Assembly: GCA_009760855.2 (NCBI GenBank)
Contig: WPIO01000003.1
Span: 4,777,001-4,841,000, forward strand
Direction of reading: 5' to 3'
Length of the DNA stretch: 64,000 nucleotides
Source of the DNA: Cristatella mucedo
Lineage: Eukaryota > Bryozoa > Phylactolaemata > Cristatellidae
Positions 1 through 12,530 of this stretch are shown piece after piece; position 1 is the stretch's first letter; every line of letters starts with the position of its first letter. Below the pieces are notes generated by a model. It did not search any database. It was not told the origin of the DNA and worked only from the letters and a program-made list of their open reading frames with translations. The translations under genes were made by a program, and so were the position numbers.

Positions 1-2340
1 TGATAACTTATCTGAAGCTTTCAGCACCAAATTTCGTGCATTGACTGACTCATTATCTCTTGTGGCTCATGTGTATGGCCCTACCCACATCAAGGGTCAC
101 ACACTTGACCAAATTTCCTGATATAACTGCAGTTTGTCATCACCAATTATCACCAAATCCTGCTTATCTGACCACATGCAGATGTCATTTAATCTACAGT
201 GTGTGCCCACATCCTCCTCTAAAATAACCTGTGAATCGTGAAACCTCAAGATTCTTGACATCGATGCTGTCCGTGCGAGAATATCTGCTTCACCTTTGCT
301 GCTCAGTCCTCCCTCCGATCTGTCATCACTGGTAGATTGCTACAACACGACACCAGCTGACACGCTCGACGAGTTTGCACCTCTGACAAAGCGCACTGTG
401 CGCCCCCGCCCAGACGGCCTATGGTTTACCACAGACATTAAACTAGCCAAGTCTACTAAACGAAAGCTTGAAAAGGCATACAATAGATCCCGACTAACTG
501 TCCATCGACAGGCATATGAAGACTACTGTAGGTCGTACTAATCGATCCTAGCAAAGGAAAAGTCTAGCTTCTAGAGAAACATTGTTGAATCACAGATGCA
601 CAATCCAAAAATGCTGATGTCGACAATAAACCATCTCCTCAACCGTTCCCAGGTTAGCTCCTTACCTGATGATCATTGTGATGATTTAGCCAATCGCTTC
701 TCTCGATTCTTTGTGCAGAAGATAGACAAGATCAGGGAGTCCATCCCTGCGATGACAACCTTCCCACTAGAATGCTGTTCCTCGGTTCCTGGCTGCGCCT
801 CAATGTCTGCATTTAAACAGGTCACTAGTGATGTAGTCCAAAAGCTCGTATCTCAATCAAAGGAGACAACAAGTCCACTGGACCCTATTCCCACTGTCCT
901 GCTCCTACGTTGCATCGATCTGCTGCTGCCATGCATAAACAACATCATTAATGTGTCATTAGCCTCAGGTCAGGTCCCAGCACCTTACAAAAAAGCTGTA
1001 GTCAGGCCACTTCTCAAGAAAGCTACACTAGACCAAGAGAACTTAAGCTGCTACCACACAGTCTCCCTTCTACCATTCCTATTAAAGACACTGGAACGGG
1101 TCGTGGCAGACCAGCTGATTTCATATATCGAAACCTCACACCTTGCTAGTAAGTTCCAGTCTGGCTTTAGAGCTAATCACTCCACAGAGTCAGCATTGCT
1201 TCGGGTATACAACAACCTACTTAGGAATGCAGACATGTGTAGAATGTCTCTTCTTGTTTTGCTCGATCTTTCGGCAGCTTTTGATACCATCGATCACAAA
1301 GTACTTCTAGAGCGCCTCTGATCTCGCCTGGGCATCACTGGCACTGCTCTGCAATGGTTCACGTCCTATCTCAGTGAGAGACTCCAGAGTATTGACGTGA
1401 ATTGACAAAGATCATCTCAAGTTCCTCAAAAATATGAAATACCTCAGGGCTCCGTAATAGGTCCGTTTTTTTCACGGTTTACACTCTCCCTCTTGCTGAT
1501 GTGATTACCAAGCACAATCTAGGCTTTCACTTCTATTCGAATGACACTCAGTTGTACCTTTGCTTTGATCCCTGCCAGCCTTCGAGCACCTCAAATTCTC
1601 TAAACTCACTTACTGCATGCATTGATGACATCCGCACATGGATGGTAGCAAATTTTCTAAAACTAAACGATGATAAAACTAACTTACTGGTTATGGGAAA
1701 ACCCAGTTTGATTCAGAGATTGGAAAGGCTGACTCTCTTAAAATTGGCTCTGCCAACATATCTCCAGCTGAATCAGCTCGAAATATAGGTGTCATATTCC
1801 AAAGTGACCTCTCGTTAGACAACCACATCAGCTCCACAGTCAAATCTGCCTATTTTCAGCTTCATAACATTGCTAAAATTCGGGCTTGTTTAGATAAGGA
1901 TACCACGTCCGAGTTGGTCCATGCATTCGTGACATCCCGTCACGACTTCTGCAACTCACTGCTTACTGGCCTACATGCATGTGCGATCAGGCGATTGCAG
2001 CTGGTGCAAAACTTTGCAGCGAGGCTTGTCTGTCGTGAGCTTCGCATTTGCCACATTACTCCACTTCTTGCCGGCCTACACTGGCTACCAGTGAGGCAAC
2101 GGATTGACTTCAAGGTTTTGTCTCTCACTTTTAGGTCTCTTCATTCTATGGCTCCAGCGTATGTTTCAGATATACTACCCCATCAGGCCAAGCATCGTAC
2201 CACCTGCTTTTAGGAAACCAGCAGTCTGGAAATACCTCGTACAAACCCTAAATCCTTTGGAGACCGTGCATTCAGCTCGTATGCTCCCAAAGTCTGGAAC
2301 TCCCTCCCGACCTGCGTCAGAACATCCCCCGACCTGACCA
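1..2340 (+). pseudogene. LINE-A copy 1 ORF2: endonuclease-reverse transcriptase, broken
   Basis: Relic of the polyprotein that nicks the target and copies the element RNA. Bases 1-200 give the endonuclease C-terminus, with a GHTLDQI segment (the usual HILDLI site) and then LSDHMQMSF (the SDH motif), with a stop between them. Bases 296-541 give the basic linker (LWFTTDIK..KRKLEKAY). Bases 596-1320 give the N-terminal RT with KKAVVRPLLKK, FQSGFRANHSTESALL and LDLSAAFDTIDHKVLL. A stop follows at about 1319, then WFTSYLSERLQS and PQGSVIGP in the same frame. Bases 1501-1788 carry YSNDTQLY in place of the catalytic YADD, then LKLNDDKTNLLVMG. Bases 1914-2213 carry the C-terminal HITPLLAGLHWLPVRQRIDF. 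At least five breaks. Confidence 0.88.
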
Positions 2341-2635
2341 CATTTAAAAGAAACTTAAAAACACACCTATTTAGGACAGGATTTAGTGGGTCCCTGTGAT
2401 TCGTCCCTGATGTGCTTATGTGTGCTGACACTGTGCATGCTGCCACTAACCACACTTGCATGCTTACCCTGTGCATGTCACCCCTAATCATATTATTCAT
2501 TTTGTTTGTTTTTCAAGCATGATTTTACTTTCTATTCAATGGCATATCACTTTGCAGCAAATGTAAAGCGCCTAGAAATAGATTAAGTTCTCTGAGGGCG
2601 CTTTATCAAGTGCAATATTCTTATTATATTATTAT
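1..2635 (+). mobile_element. LINE-A copy 1, L2/CR1-type non-LTR retrotransposon, cut by the window start
   Basis: Largest + strand copy of a non-LTR retrotransposon family that recurs at least ten times here. In order it shows the end of an APE-type endonuclease, a linker, a reverse transcriptase (RT) and a 3' UTR. The UTR ends in a motif around GTAAAGCGCCTAGAAATAG, then GAGGGCGCTTTATC, then ATT-rich DNA (2560-2635). A 3' end of this form with an ATT tail is typical of the L2 branch of the CR1 group. The 5' part lies outside the window. Frameshifts and stops make it inactive. Confidence 0.9.
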
Positions 2636-3617
2636 CTCCAAAGCAGGGACTGCTCTAGGAAGCCCCCACACCTGGAACAAAGCCCTTTTGCTGTGATGAC
2701 AGCAGCTCGTGGCCACTATACAGCTTGCACAGCCTCCTGGCAATGAGGCATGAGAGCATCATGTCAAGAGTCGGGCTACAGCATGATGGGACAGAAGTTA
2801 CCAGGCATAGTTGGGTAGCCCTTCTGGTAGATTAGGATAGCAAGCCCGTTTTCCTCCAGGAGGAAACCCCTCCGAAGTGAAGGCAGCTATTCAGGATGCA
2901 AGCAATGTGAGTTCAACCCGGGTCGACAAGGTTAAGTGGCGATATTCTAGACCTTTTCCCCTGGAGATGTGTTGTGGGCTCTGGGAAGGTGGGCGGTGAC
3001 GTCGTCATACAACAGCCGAGACATAAGGTTTTATAGCTGAGCCGGGTGGGAAGGGATGGTCCAGGAAAGTAGAGCCTGCAGATGGTCATCGTCAACAGGT
3101 CAGGCCAGCGACTTCGTATCCTAGTAGGAGCTGCAAGCTGCTAGGTCGTAGTAACGTAGCATAGTTTGGCAGTGGTATCAGGAAAGAGAGAAACAAGAGG
3201 ACAGACGGAGCCACTCTCAATGGCATCGATGACTAGCTCCCTAGCCTACAGCCAAAAGACACCAGGTCTCCCAACGAGCCGGTCAGGTCGCCTCGACCCG
3301 ATCGCACACGGAGTGCTGGAGCCGGGGCTGACGTGGAATCAGCCTGCACCGTTGTAGCCTGTGCCAGGGCTGGCTTGGGATCAGCTAGTAGTGTTGGAGC
3401 CTGGATGTCAGTGGGTAGGCCTAGCATAGCTTGGGCTGGAGGCAGAGAAAGCTGGGCAGCCACCTCCTTAAGGAACGGTATAGATTACAGTTCAACTAAT
3501 GGTAAGATTTATGATATTTATGATCCATTTTATGCTCCAGCTCCAAAACCATCCTCACAATTTAATCATGGTGACTTAGTGAGAGACCATGAGCTGACCA
3601 CAAAATTTTCCCAACTA
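2636..3617. other. Unassigned stretch between two LINEs; GC-richer, with a weak 42-bp tandem
   Basis: No gene recognised. About 3170-3480 is GC-richer than its surroundings and open in several frames. It holds two imperfect units of roughly 42 bp around 3317-3400 (GGGCTG..GG.ATCAGC) that look like a small minisatellite. The open frames here resemble no family I know and are probably a composition effect. Confidence 0.4.
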
Positions 3618-3670
3618 ATATAATGTATCTCCGTCAGTAACTCCACAAAGTCAAAATGACCGTGTGGGTG

Positions 3671-5900
3671 TTACGCAGGAGAGTTTTGTATAGCACACTC
3701 ACAGCCTAAGCGGCTTTCGGTACGCATTCGGTAGCCAACAGACTTTGTCTCACGCAATAAAGAGAAAGTGGGAAGCATAGCAGAGTTAGGAGAGCAGATG
3801 AGGTAGTGAGTAGCATAGAAGTAGCAGTTCAGGACCACTGAAAAAGATGTGCCATAGTCGGCAGTTGGAGAGTAGATGTCGTTGCATAAGAATTGTGGAA
3901 GCGAGTTCCACAGTCTAGGACCTGCAGAGCTAAAGCTTCTGTCGCCGACTGTCTTCAAGCTGAGGAATAGGACAGCTAATTAATTGTCCACACAGGACCT
4001 GAGGGCGCGAACAGGCTAAACTGATGCAGCAGTTCAGCTAGGTACGAATGAGCTAAGCCATGGCAGGCCTTGTGGGTCAGCATGAGAACTTTGCATTGTA
4101 TCCTTTGCTCAACCGGCAACCATCCTAGCTCTTTCAGCAAAGGTGACACGTGCTCAAACCGCTGGGACTTGAAGACCAGCCTTGCAGCCATATTCATAGT
4201 CTGCTGTAGTGGCATAATAGCTTTCTTTGGTAGCCAAGCCAAAAGGGCATTACAATAATCAAGCCGAGACAGAACTAAAGAGCTAGTTAATTTTTTTAGA
4301 AGCCGCTGTGGGAGACAGCTTCTAATCTTGGATAGGGATCGGATGTGATGGCTAGCTGTAGAGGCAGTCTTCTGAATGAAGCCTTTGAAATTGAGGCAGC
4401 TGTCGAACACGACACCTAGATTACGAGCACATGGTGAAGGTCGCACCTATTAGAACAGCAAAGCCTTTTAATCCAGCCACACCCTCAGGGTGTCCTATGA
4501 GAAGCAGTTTGGTTTTATCATCATTTAATTTCAGGAAGTTTTCCGACATCCAGGATCGAATATCGGCAAGGCAAGCATTCAGTTTCTCAGTTGGTGCAGC
4601 AGATTTTGACGGTTTAAATGAGAAATACATATGAGCATCGTCAGCATAGAAGTGATATCCTATTCCATGGGCCTTAAACACTTTTTCCACAGGTTTCCTA
4701 TAAATAGAGAACAGCGAGGGACCAAGTACAGACCCTTGAGGGACTCCACAGGTGACCCTTCTCATGTCTGAGACCTGACCCTCACACGACACGGATTGAA
4801 CACGATCAGACAAGTATGATTTAAACCATGCCAGTGCTTCGTCTGCCAGACCGATCGTTGTTCTCAATCATTCAAGCAGAACTTCGTGATCAATGGTGTC
4901 GAAGGCAGCAGACTGATCTAGCAGAGCTAGGGCAGTGAAATTCCCGTCGTCGTTGCCACGTAGAATGTCATTGTTAACACGGAGGAGAGCAGCTTCAGTA
5001 GAATGCTGCCACTTGAAACCTGATTGACATGTTTCTGACATTTCATTATTTTCAATATGTTCAACTAGCTGCTTAGCAACAATTTTTTCAAGAATCTTTG
5101 ATAAGAACGGAAGAAGGGAAACTGGACGATAGTTTGCTAGGACCTCTGTGTCTAATCAAGGCTTTTTAAGAATAGGTCTAACGATTGCCGATTTGAAGGA
5201 CTTGGGGACGACCCCTTTTCCCAAAGAAGCATTACAAATCTTGGTTATGGCAGGGCTAAGTTGGTCTGCAAGTAAAGACCACAGAGATGAAGGTTTAAGG
5301 TCTTCAAGAGACGAGCTCTTTTTGCTAGACCTTATTAAGGCAGCCACATCACAGGCAGAAACATCGGAGAACCTTTTAGGAAAGGTCACAGGTTGAGGAA
5401 CGGCGATTGCTTTGATCGGAGGGGGCTTAATGGAGGCACGAATGTGCACAATTTTTTTTAGTAAAGAAGGCTGAAAACTTTTCGGCTGAGCCCTTAATAT
5501 CTGGGGAGTCAGACCTCACAGCATTGGCCAGTAAATGGTTTACTGTCTTGTAAATCTGTTTAGTGTCCGACCGGCAGGAATTCAGTTTTCTAATGAAGAA
5601 GCCCTGGCTTTTTTAAGCTTTCGGGTGTAAACTCAAAGGAAGTCTTTAAAATTGACTTGGTCTGCCTCAGACACCGATTTCTTTAAACGACGTTCTAGCC
5701 TGCTCCTAACACGGTGCATCTTAAGGAGTTTTTTTGTAAATTGAAAGCAATCTCGACGATGTTGAACACCGATAGAGCGAACGGGTGCATGCTTGTCAAG
5801 AGCGCTCCTGAGTGTCATGTTCATCGCATCAGTGAGGGTATCGAGGCTGCCGGTAGAGTCTGAATGCAGATCAAGAAGGCCTGCATCACAAACAGATTTC
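3671..5900 (-). pseudogene. LINE-B copy 1 linker and reverse transcriptase, with intact YADD
   Basis: Rest of ORF2. 5633-5902 is the basic linker. 5156-5449 carries the N-terminal RT (KSAIVRPILKKP). Around 4890-4920 QSAAFDTIDHEVLLE runs into a stop. 4421-4867 carries VTCGVPQGSVLGPSLFS and the catalytic FYADDAHMY, followed by [17 protein letters not shown]. 3976-4446 carries the thumb region ([34 protein letters not shown]). 3671-3958 carries the C-terminal end ([13 protein letters not shown]). The catalytic box is intact but the frame is broken at least four times. Confidence 0.86.
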
Positions 5901-6300
5901 AAAAACTTGTCATGTTAATGTTTTGTAAGTTACATCGTTTGGCAAATTCGACATTGCCCTGCACGTACGAGGGAGCAGGAACAGTAAACGAGACCGAACA
6001 ATGATCTGAGAGGGTAAGTGGGCACACCACAAAGTCAGTGGGGAGGACATCCTTAGTGTTCACGAGATCTAGAATGTGGCCACCGACGTGGGTGCTATGA
6101 CTTACGGGTTGGGCCAAACCAAAATTCTCCAGACAGTCAAGAAATGTGCTGACCTGGCGGTTGCTAGGGTTGTCAACGTGAATATTAAAGTCTCCTACAA
6201 CCTGTAACGGCCTTTCACTCACAAATATTTTAGTGAGGAACTCATCGGTAATACTTTTAAATAAAGAGATTAACTTTCCCGGGTAATACGTTTTAATAAG
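5899..6300 (-). pseudogene. LINE-B copy 1 endonuclease domain
   Basis: C-terminal half of the APE-like endonuclease that nicks target DNA. It carries VVGDFNIHVD (6130-6200 region), then HVGGHILDLV, then LTLSDHCSVSF, the expected order of the GDFN, HILDL and SDH motifs with the catalytic Asp and His present. The frame stays open upstream of the first Met to about 6300 (YYPGKLISLFKSITDEF), so the start is a 5' truncation and not a real initiation codon. A frame change to the downstream linker occurs near 5900. Confidence 0.85.
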
Positions 6301-7573
6301 ATAGGTTTTTCGAGAAAGAGTATGTCACTTATATCAAAACCAAGTAGTCAGAAGTTTGTATTTGCCGGCCAATTGTATAGTCACTAGTTTTAGCATCACA
6401 ATCGATCTAGTTTAGATTACACAATCTTAATTTTTGCCGATCAATAAAATATACGGTACTCATACATTTTAAGAGAAGTCTCGTTAGTAGAATAATCTAG
6501 ACTGACCTGTGATCTTAGGATCTCTGACCGTTCCAATCGCTTGTATTTTCCGAGTGCCTACAAAAGTAGATTGCATATTGATAAACCTTTTGATCCGGTA
6601 TTAAATGCAAGATAGCTCAGTGGACAACAATACATTCTTATGTATCCCGGCTCATGGTATTTTATTACAAAAGATCGTTGTACAAAGTAACCAACTCAGC
6701 GATTGCCTTTCTATAACCGTTTCAATTTACAGCACAGCTTTAGTTGATCAATACCTATCTCGGACGGTCATCTTAGAGTTTCTATCGAATGTTACTCAAG
6801 TTTAGGGAAGCTCAAGAATGAAAAAGGTCCATATTAGCAAGGTTGAAAACTGTGGCTACTGCAGTGCTGGTGTACTATGGAAATGCTTTAGGTGTTCGTC
6901 ATTTACAGGTAACAGGTAAAATGTTAGGAACTGGGAAACCACCTCTTTCTCCTCTTTTGAAAATTTCATTGAAGTCAGATCATTAAGCTCATATTTTTGA
7001 AGTTACTATTAAACCTCTTTCTCACTGATGAGCAAGATCAGTGATCTCCATGACACGAGTTGGCAAGCTACTGATTTGCCACATGGCATTCAGAAAAATT
7101 CGATCGTTAGGCAAACCCAACCATTAGTTCAGCTTACTTATATGCTGACGATAGAAACTCTTGTTGCGAATCTTCTAATATTTTCATACTACTGCATTAC
7201 TTATGATTCACCAAGCGTAAAGTGAGCATTCAAACACGGCATATCATTTAAAAAATGTTGATGCAATAGGGACAAAACTTCAATGTTGATATTTTTGAAG
7301 GCTTTGGGTAAACAGTGCTAAAGCTCTAAAGAATGAATAAAAATTATTGAGACCTAGTGAGACCTGAGCTCACCTAATAGAGGGTATTTTCTATGACTGA
7401 CTATTCAAGATAAAAAGAGATTCGAAAGTAGTCCCTTGCTGAAAGTTATGCCTAAGTTTTGTTTTTAATATATTGAGCTGAAATAGCTGCACAAGCTAGT
7501 GCAATATATTTTATACTGCTTCGGCAAGAAAAAGTAAGTATCGTAGCATACACTTGGGAATGATCGAATTAGA
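6301..7573. other. AT-rich stretch, no gene or repeat recognised
   Basis: Between LINE-B copy 1 and the hAT transposon. Only short open frames with no recognisable domain (for example 6605-6805 and 7028-7225 on +). I see no splice-site pair or repeat that I can support. Confidence 0.4.
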
Positions 7574-7581
7574 GCTTAATG
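7574..7581. repeat. Left target-site duplication of hAT-1
   Basis: GCTTAATG directly outside the left end. It matches GTTTAATG outside the right end at seven of eight bases, the length expected for hAT elements. Confidence 0.75.
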
Positions 7582-10283
7582 CTAAACGTTCAACACGTTG
7601 ACCGCGGGCCCCAACCCGGTCCGCCGAGGTCTTCTATGCATCCCGCAACGTTATCCCAAAATTATTTGTCACTTCATTTTTTCGTTCATTTTAGTTCATC
7701 ACAAATAGCGATATAAGGCGCAGTGATGTACTTCACGCACGCGTGAAGCGTTAAGGTGTCCGAACGGCTATTTTCGTGTGAAGGTAATAGAATCGATTTA
7801 TTTTGCTAGCCTTCATGTGAACATTAGGCGTGAAGAGGTAATATGTTTGTGCTACAGCGTCGCCATTAAGATCACATTTATAACGCTTCCACAAGCTGAA
7901 TTAACTGTTTCACACTGTGGATAGAAAAAGAGAGCCATTTCTTAGCTGCTGCTGCACGAACTGGAATCAGTCAGGTAGGCTTTTTAAAAAAACGCGTGAT
8001 GCTCAACTTATTTACTAATACAAAGATATTTCTGCGATAAAATGTAAACTAATCAATTCGTAACTAATCTGTTTTTTTATTTCACAGAGAAAAATGGCGG
8101 CGAATGGAAATACCAGCGAAACGGAAAAGTGACGCAGAAGGAAGACTTTTTAAAGCATCTTGGACTGTAGACTATTTTGTGACGAATCGCTTTGGTAGGA
8201 TAATGTGCCGAATATGCCAAGAAACAATTTCCGTTGCAAAGGAGTACAATGTTAAGCGACATTTTTCAACAAAGCATGGGGACAGGTACAACAGCCTGAC
8301 TGGTCAACTTCAAATTGACAGAGTGAACTCTGTTGAAACAGAGCGTCATCGGAGAGCAGTCATGGCTTACAGCGGTCAGCAAAAAGTCTGAGACTTCAAC
8401 CAAAGTAATTTTTTATTAGCTGAAGCTATAAATAAGCTGGGGAAACCATTTGCCGATGGTGAATTTGTTAAGGAATGCCTCTGGTTGTATACTGGTGTGG
8501 CCAGTCCAGAAAAGAAGTCAGAAGTAGAGAAAGTCAATCTTTCTCATCAAACGGTTGCAAGAAGTGTTGACGAGCTCGCATCCAACATAAAAAAAAGTCT
8601 CACTACAAGACTTGCTGAATGCGAATTTTTTTCTCTAGCGCTCGACGAAAGCACCGACAATAGCGATACGGCACAACTGTCGGTTTTTTTACGCGGAGTA
8701 ACAGGAAAATTTGTCATTATCGAAGAACTGTTGGGTATATGTTCAATGAAAGGCTCTACAAAGGGTAGGGATATTTTGGATCAGGTCAAGAGGGTCCTCA
8801 CAAAATTTAATCTTCCTGAAACTAAACTGATTGGTTTAACCACAGACGGAGCCCCTTCAATGACAGGTGGACACGATGGAATTGTATCTTTAATGGTAAA
8901 ATTAGTACGTCACATAATTGTCAGTAATCACAGCATGATCCACCAAGAACAGCTATGTGCAAAGGTCTTGAGCATGCAACACGTAATTAACAGCATAGTT
9001 TCAACAGTCAATTTGATAAGGTCTCGTCAGCTAAACCACAGACAATTTCAGGCTTTCCTTGAAGAGTTGGGATCAGATCATTGTGATGTTATTTATTTCT
9101 GCCAAGTCCGTTGGCTAAGTAGGGCAAACACGTTTTCCAGATTTTGGTCACTTCGGGACGACATAAAAACATTTATGACAGAAAATGGAAAAGATGTTGG
9201 CTTCCTGGATGACCAGCAGTAGTTGAATGACTTGGCTTTTTTGGTGGACTTGACCAAACATCTTGCAGATCTTAATGTCAAACTCCAAGGTAAGGATCCT
9301 CTTGTACATAAAATGTATGAGTGTATTGTCGCATTGTGACAAAGCTGAAACTTTTCCGGAAACACTTAGATCAGAAGAAACTGTAACATTTCACAACACT
9401 AGCAACAAGATCACCTGAACCGCTGGCTCATATGAAGTACTCCACTCTTGTTAGAAAAATTGTTGATGAAATCGAAGAGAGGTTTCAGGATTTCCAACAA
9501 CATGAGGATGACATGAACATGATTAGTAATCCATTTAACATTGATCCCTCTGATCCACCCGATGAATTTTAACTCGAACTAATCGATATTCAGAATGACA
9601 GAAATTTAAAGACTGCTTTTGATCAACATGACCTTGTTACCTTTTACGAGCAGTATGTTTCATCAGAGTCTTTTCCTAACCTAGCCAAACATGCTCGCAG
9701 GTATATTGCACTTTTTGGCAGCACATATTGCTGTGAACAGCTTTTTTCCAGACTGAAAAATGTGAAAACAAAGACTCGATCCTTTCTCATAGATGAACAT
9801 TTATCAGGAATCCTTAGAATTGCCACATCCACTGTTGCAGCAGATGTCAAATGTCTATGCAAACAGAAAATGCCAAATAGCTCATTGATGCCTGCAGTGC
9901 AGAAGACATTGAATACCTGTGACATTTAAAATATCCGAAGACATTAATATTATGTGAGTCCTTGTCATGTAATTTTGTAAGTTTTATAAGCTTCTGTCTT
10001 TATGTTATTAAAATAAAAATCCTAAAGTAAAAGATTGGCCATAATATCTCTTGAATTATTTTTCAGGACACATGATTATTTTTTTTATTATTTTTGTTTG
10101 TAATTAAGCTAAAAAACTATTGTATTGCGGTTTATTGATTAAATATAATAGTAACAGTCATACTTAATTACGATCTTATTTTATGATGCGGTCAACTACG
10201 CCAATTTACATGTGGCTCCCCCCCCCCGACCTTTTAAATTTTTGAAATGTTGCCCCCCAACGCAAACAGGTTGGACACCCCTG
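7582..10283 (+). mobile_element. hAT transposon (hAT-1), GTF2IRD2/ZBED-type, almost full length
   Basis: The right end is a clear hAT terminal inverted repeat: reading inward it is CAGGGGTGTCCAACCTG (10267-10283 on the - strand). The left end at 7582 is a decayed version that keeps TTCAAC and a subterminal GACCGCGGGCC block, typical of this family. The flanking octamers GCTTAATG (7574-7581) and GTTTAATG (10284-10291) differ at one base and fit an 8-bp target-site duplication. The inside encodes a BED finger plus an RNase H-like transposase with a hAT dimerisation end. One round of insertion, then decay in place. Confidence 0.88.
8104..9929 (+). pseudogene. hAT-1 transposase, broken by a few stops and frameshifts
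   Basis: Cut-and-paste transposase, nuclear. 8104-8391 encodes a BED-type zinc finger: MCRICQETISVAKEYNVKRH followed by FSTKHG, with the C-x2-C and H-x4-H ligands visible. A stop at about 8390 breaks the frame. 8485-9222 encodes the catalytic region with FFSLALDESTD (first catalytic Asp), LIGLTTDGAPSMTG (second Asp) and CQVRWLSR. A stop at about 9220 is followed by more homologous frame (LNDLAFLVDLTKHL). 9420-9927 encodes the C-terminal hAT domain with YIALFGSTYCCEQLFSRLK followed by LSGILRIATS. Length and order match full-size ZBED5/GTF2IRD2-like transposases. Only a handful of lesions, so it is relatively young. AT-rich DNA with AATAAA-like motifs follows at about 10000. Confidence 0.88.
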
Positions 10284-10291
10284 GTTTAATG
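10284..10291. repeat. Right target-site duplication of hAT-1
   Basis: GTTTAATG directly after the terminal CCCCTG of the right inverted repeat. Partner of the octamer at 7574-7581. Confidence 0.75.
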
Positions 10292-11316
10292 TCATCACTA
10301 GGAATGAAATGGCTGCTGTATTCAAAAACGTGACTCAGCTTCACCTGCCGAGCAAACAGAAACCAGACGACGGTCTTGCAGACTGCTGCAATTCTAGCTA
10401 TAACAGATCTTAAAGCTAGAGCCATGATGCCAGGTGGTCATAAGGCAGCAATAGTTAGTAGAATGATCTGCTACGAATCTCTTGTCTGGATACAGCTCAA
10501 TCAGTTGCCACCTGGAAACGGTTGAAAATGGCAATTCAAAGACAAAATGCAGTGTGAGCTCGCAAGTCGTATCAGGAGCGTGACGAGGTCAAATAAAAAG
10601 GTTTACTTTTTATTTACATCGGCTATAAATAATAATGTGAACGTTAAATAAATATTGATCAGGAGAAAGTTTCCCGGTAACCAAATATGTTTAAAGACTC
10701 GCTTAGTTAAGTATTAAACGTCGTAGTCTTCGTTTTGAAATCTTACAGGAAGATATCGCAAAGCCGATGTAGTGCTCTAGCATTGGTAATATGACTAAAC
10801 ATGACTTAAGCAAACGGACAGGCTCCGGAACATAACTTTCCTGTCAGTGGCATCAATTGGTGCAGAGATGTCGAACGCAACTATCAGATATTGGCCAATT
10901 TTCATTGAAAGGTTTCGATAAACTCGTGCTAGTTTTTGCTACGTTGGTCAGCATTAATAAAAACAGAAATTTACTTGACGTTATTTTGGTGAGTGGTGCG
11001 ATTCTCATAAACACAAAAACCAACAGACAATAAGGCCCGTTAATTCATCAGCATTTAACCACGTAGGTGCCAATGCCCCTTAAAGCTGAGAAAGCGGATG
11101 AGTAGAAATCAACAGTATGAGCTTGGATTAGTCGAGAACTTATGCTGGCTGGAGTCAAAGCATACCTAAACTTTCGTACATACAATCGAGTGTCTGAAGA
11201 GGCTGATAGGAATGAGAGAGGGGGAGCTAAGCAATTGCAAAAGACAATCAGGCAGAGCACAGCTCAAGGTACTTGCACGTGTCTGTAAGTGTGAGCTCCA
11301 TTGTTGTGCATTTGTT

Positions 11317-11318
<2 letters not shown>
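10292..11318. other. No gene recognised
   Basis: AT-rich sequence flanking hAT-1. Short open frames only (for example 11048-11260 on -), without domain or convincing splice signals. Confidence 0.35.

Positions 11319-11350
<32 letters not shown>
11319..11350. repeat. (GT)n microsatellite
   Basis: Uninterrupted GT dinucleotide run, followed by about 100 bp of GTG/CATGCGAG-rich sequence. Confidence 0.95.
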
Positions 11351-12035
11351 ACGAACGTGTGACCTAACGCATTTGTGAAAGCACGTGTCAAAGTATGTGC
11401 AAGCATGCGAGTAGGCTGGTACATGCATGCGAGTGTGTCTTAGCTGAGCCCGGATGCCAGGATAGACGACAAGTGGATGCAGCAGGATGGATGCTGGCTG
11501 CTAAGTCCTCTAATATTTATACTTTGACAAGTTAGGTTTACTTAGTTCTCTTTTTATTCCAGCACAATCATGTCATGTTTACACGAGTCCTTTGCAATGC
11601 ATTTGGTGCATCACCAATTCGGTGCAGACAATAAAACTGTTTAAGGGGTCAGAGAAAAATCTGCGAATTTCCATAGTTTGCTGCATCATGCAACCGTACA
11701 GTTGACAATAAACGTTGAAATATTGCAGGTCGAAGCCATTTAACGGGTTTGCACTTAAACGGCTTTATCAAATAGTTATACAAGGGTGGTCATGGGACTT
11801 CCGGAACTGCCCAGTTTCAGCTTGGCTTAGCTGAGTCAGCCTGCCGGCAGTGTTGGGTGTAGTAGACGCCGGAGTATGCTGGATGGTGTGCTGCACAAGC
11901 AGAAATGAGGAAGCCAATAGCAAGACACGGTGGATTCTAGCAAGCAATATCAGGTTGGAGAGACTCGGAAAAAGATTGAAGCACAAAGCATTTGTGAAAC
12001 TGAACCTTGTCGTCAGTACCTCAAACAGAAGCTTG

Positions 12036-12530
<495 letters not shown>

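Larger units (their letters stand above)
3618..6300 (-). mobile_element. LINE-B copy 1, second L2/CR1-type non-LTR retrotransposon
   Basis: A - strand LINE distinct from LINE-A. Its 3' UTR (3618-3760 on the + strand) is a recognisable block reading, on the + strand, GACCGTGTGGGTGTTACGC, then AGCCTAAGCGGCTTTCGGTA. This block recurs at 16.2, 26.2, 52.1, 56.6 and 63.7 kb. The 3' terminus is near 3618, where GAGTTACTGACGGAGATACA (- strand) gives way to AT-rich sequence. The 5' end is truncated inside the endonuclease near 6300, as is common for target-primed insertion. Confidence 0.88.

Noticed and set aside
2913-3463. Several overlapping open frames in the GC-richer spacer
   Set aside because: Open on both strands with proline/alanine/serine composition and imperfect tandem repeats; no domain and no splice support.
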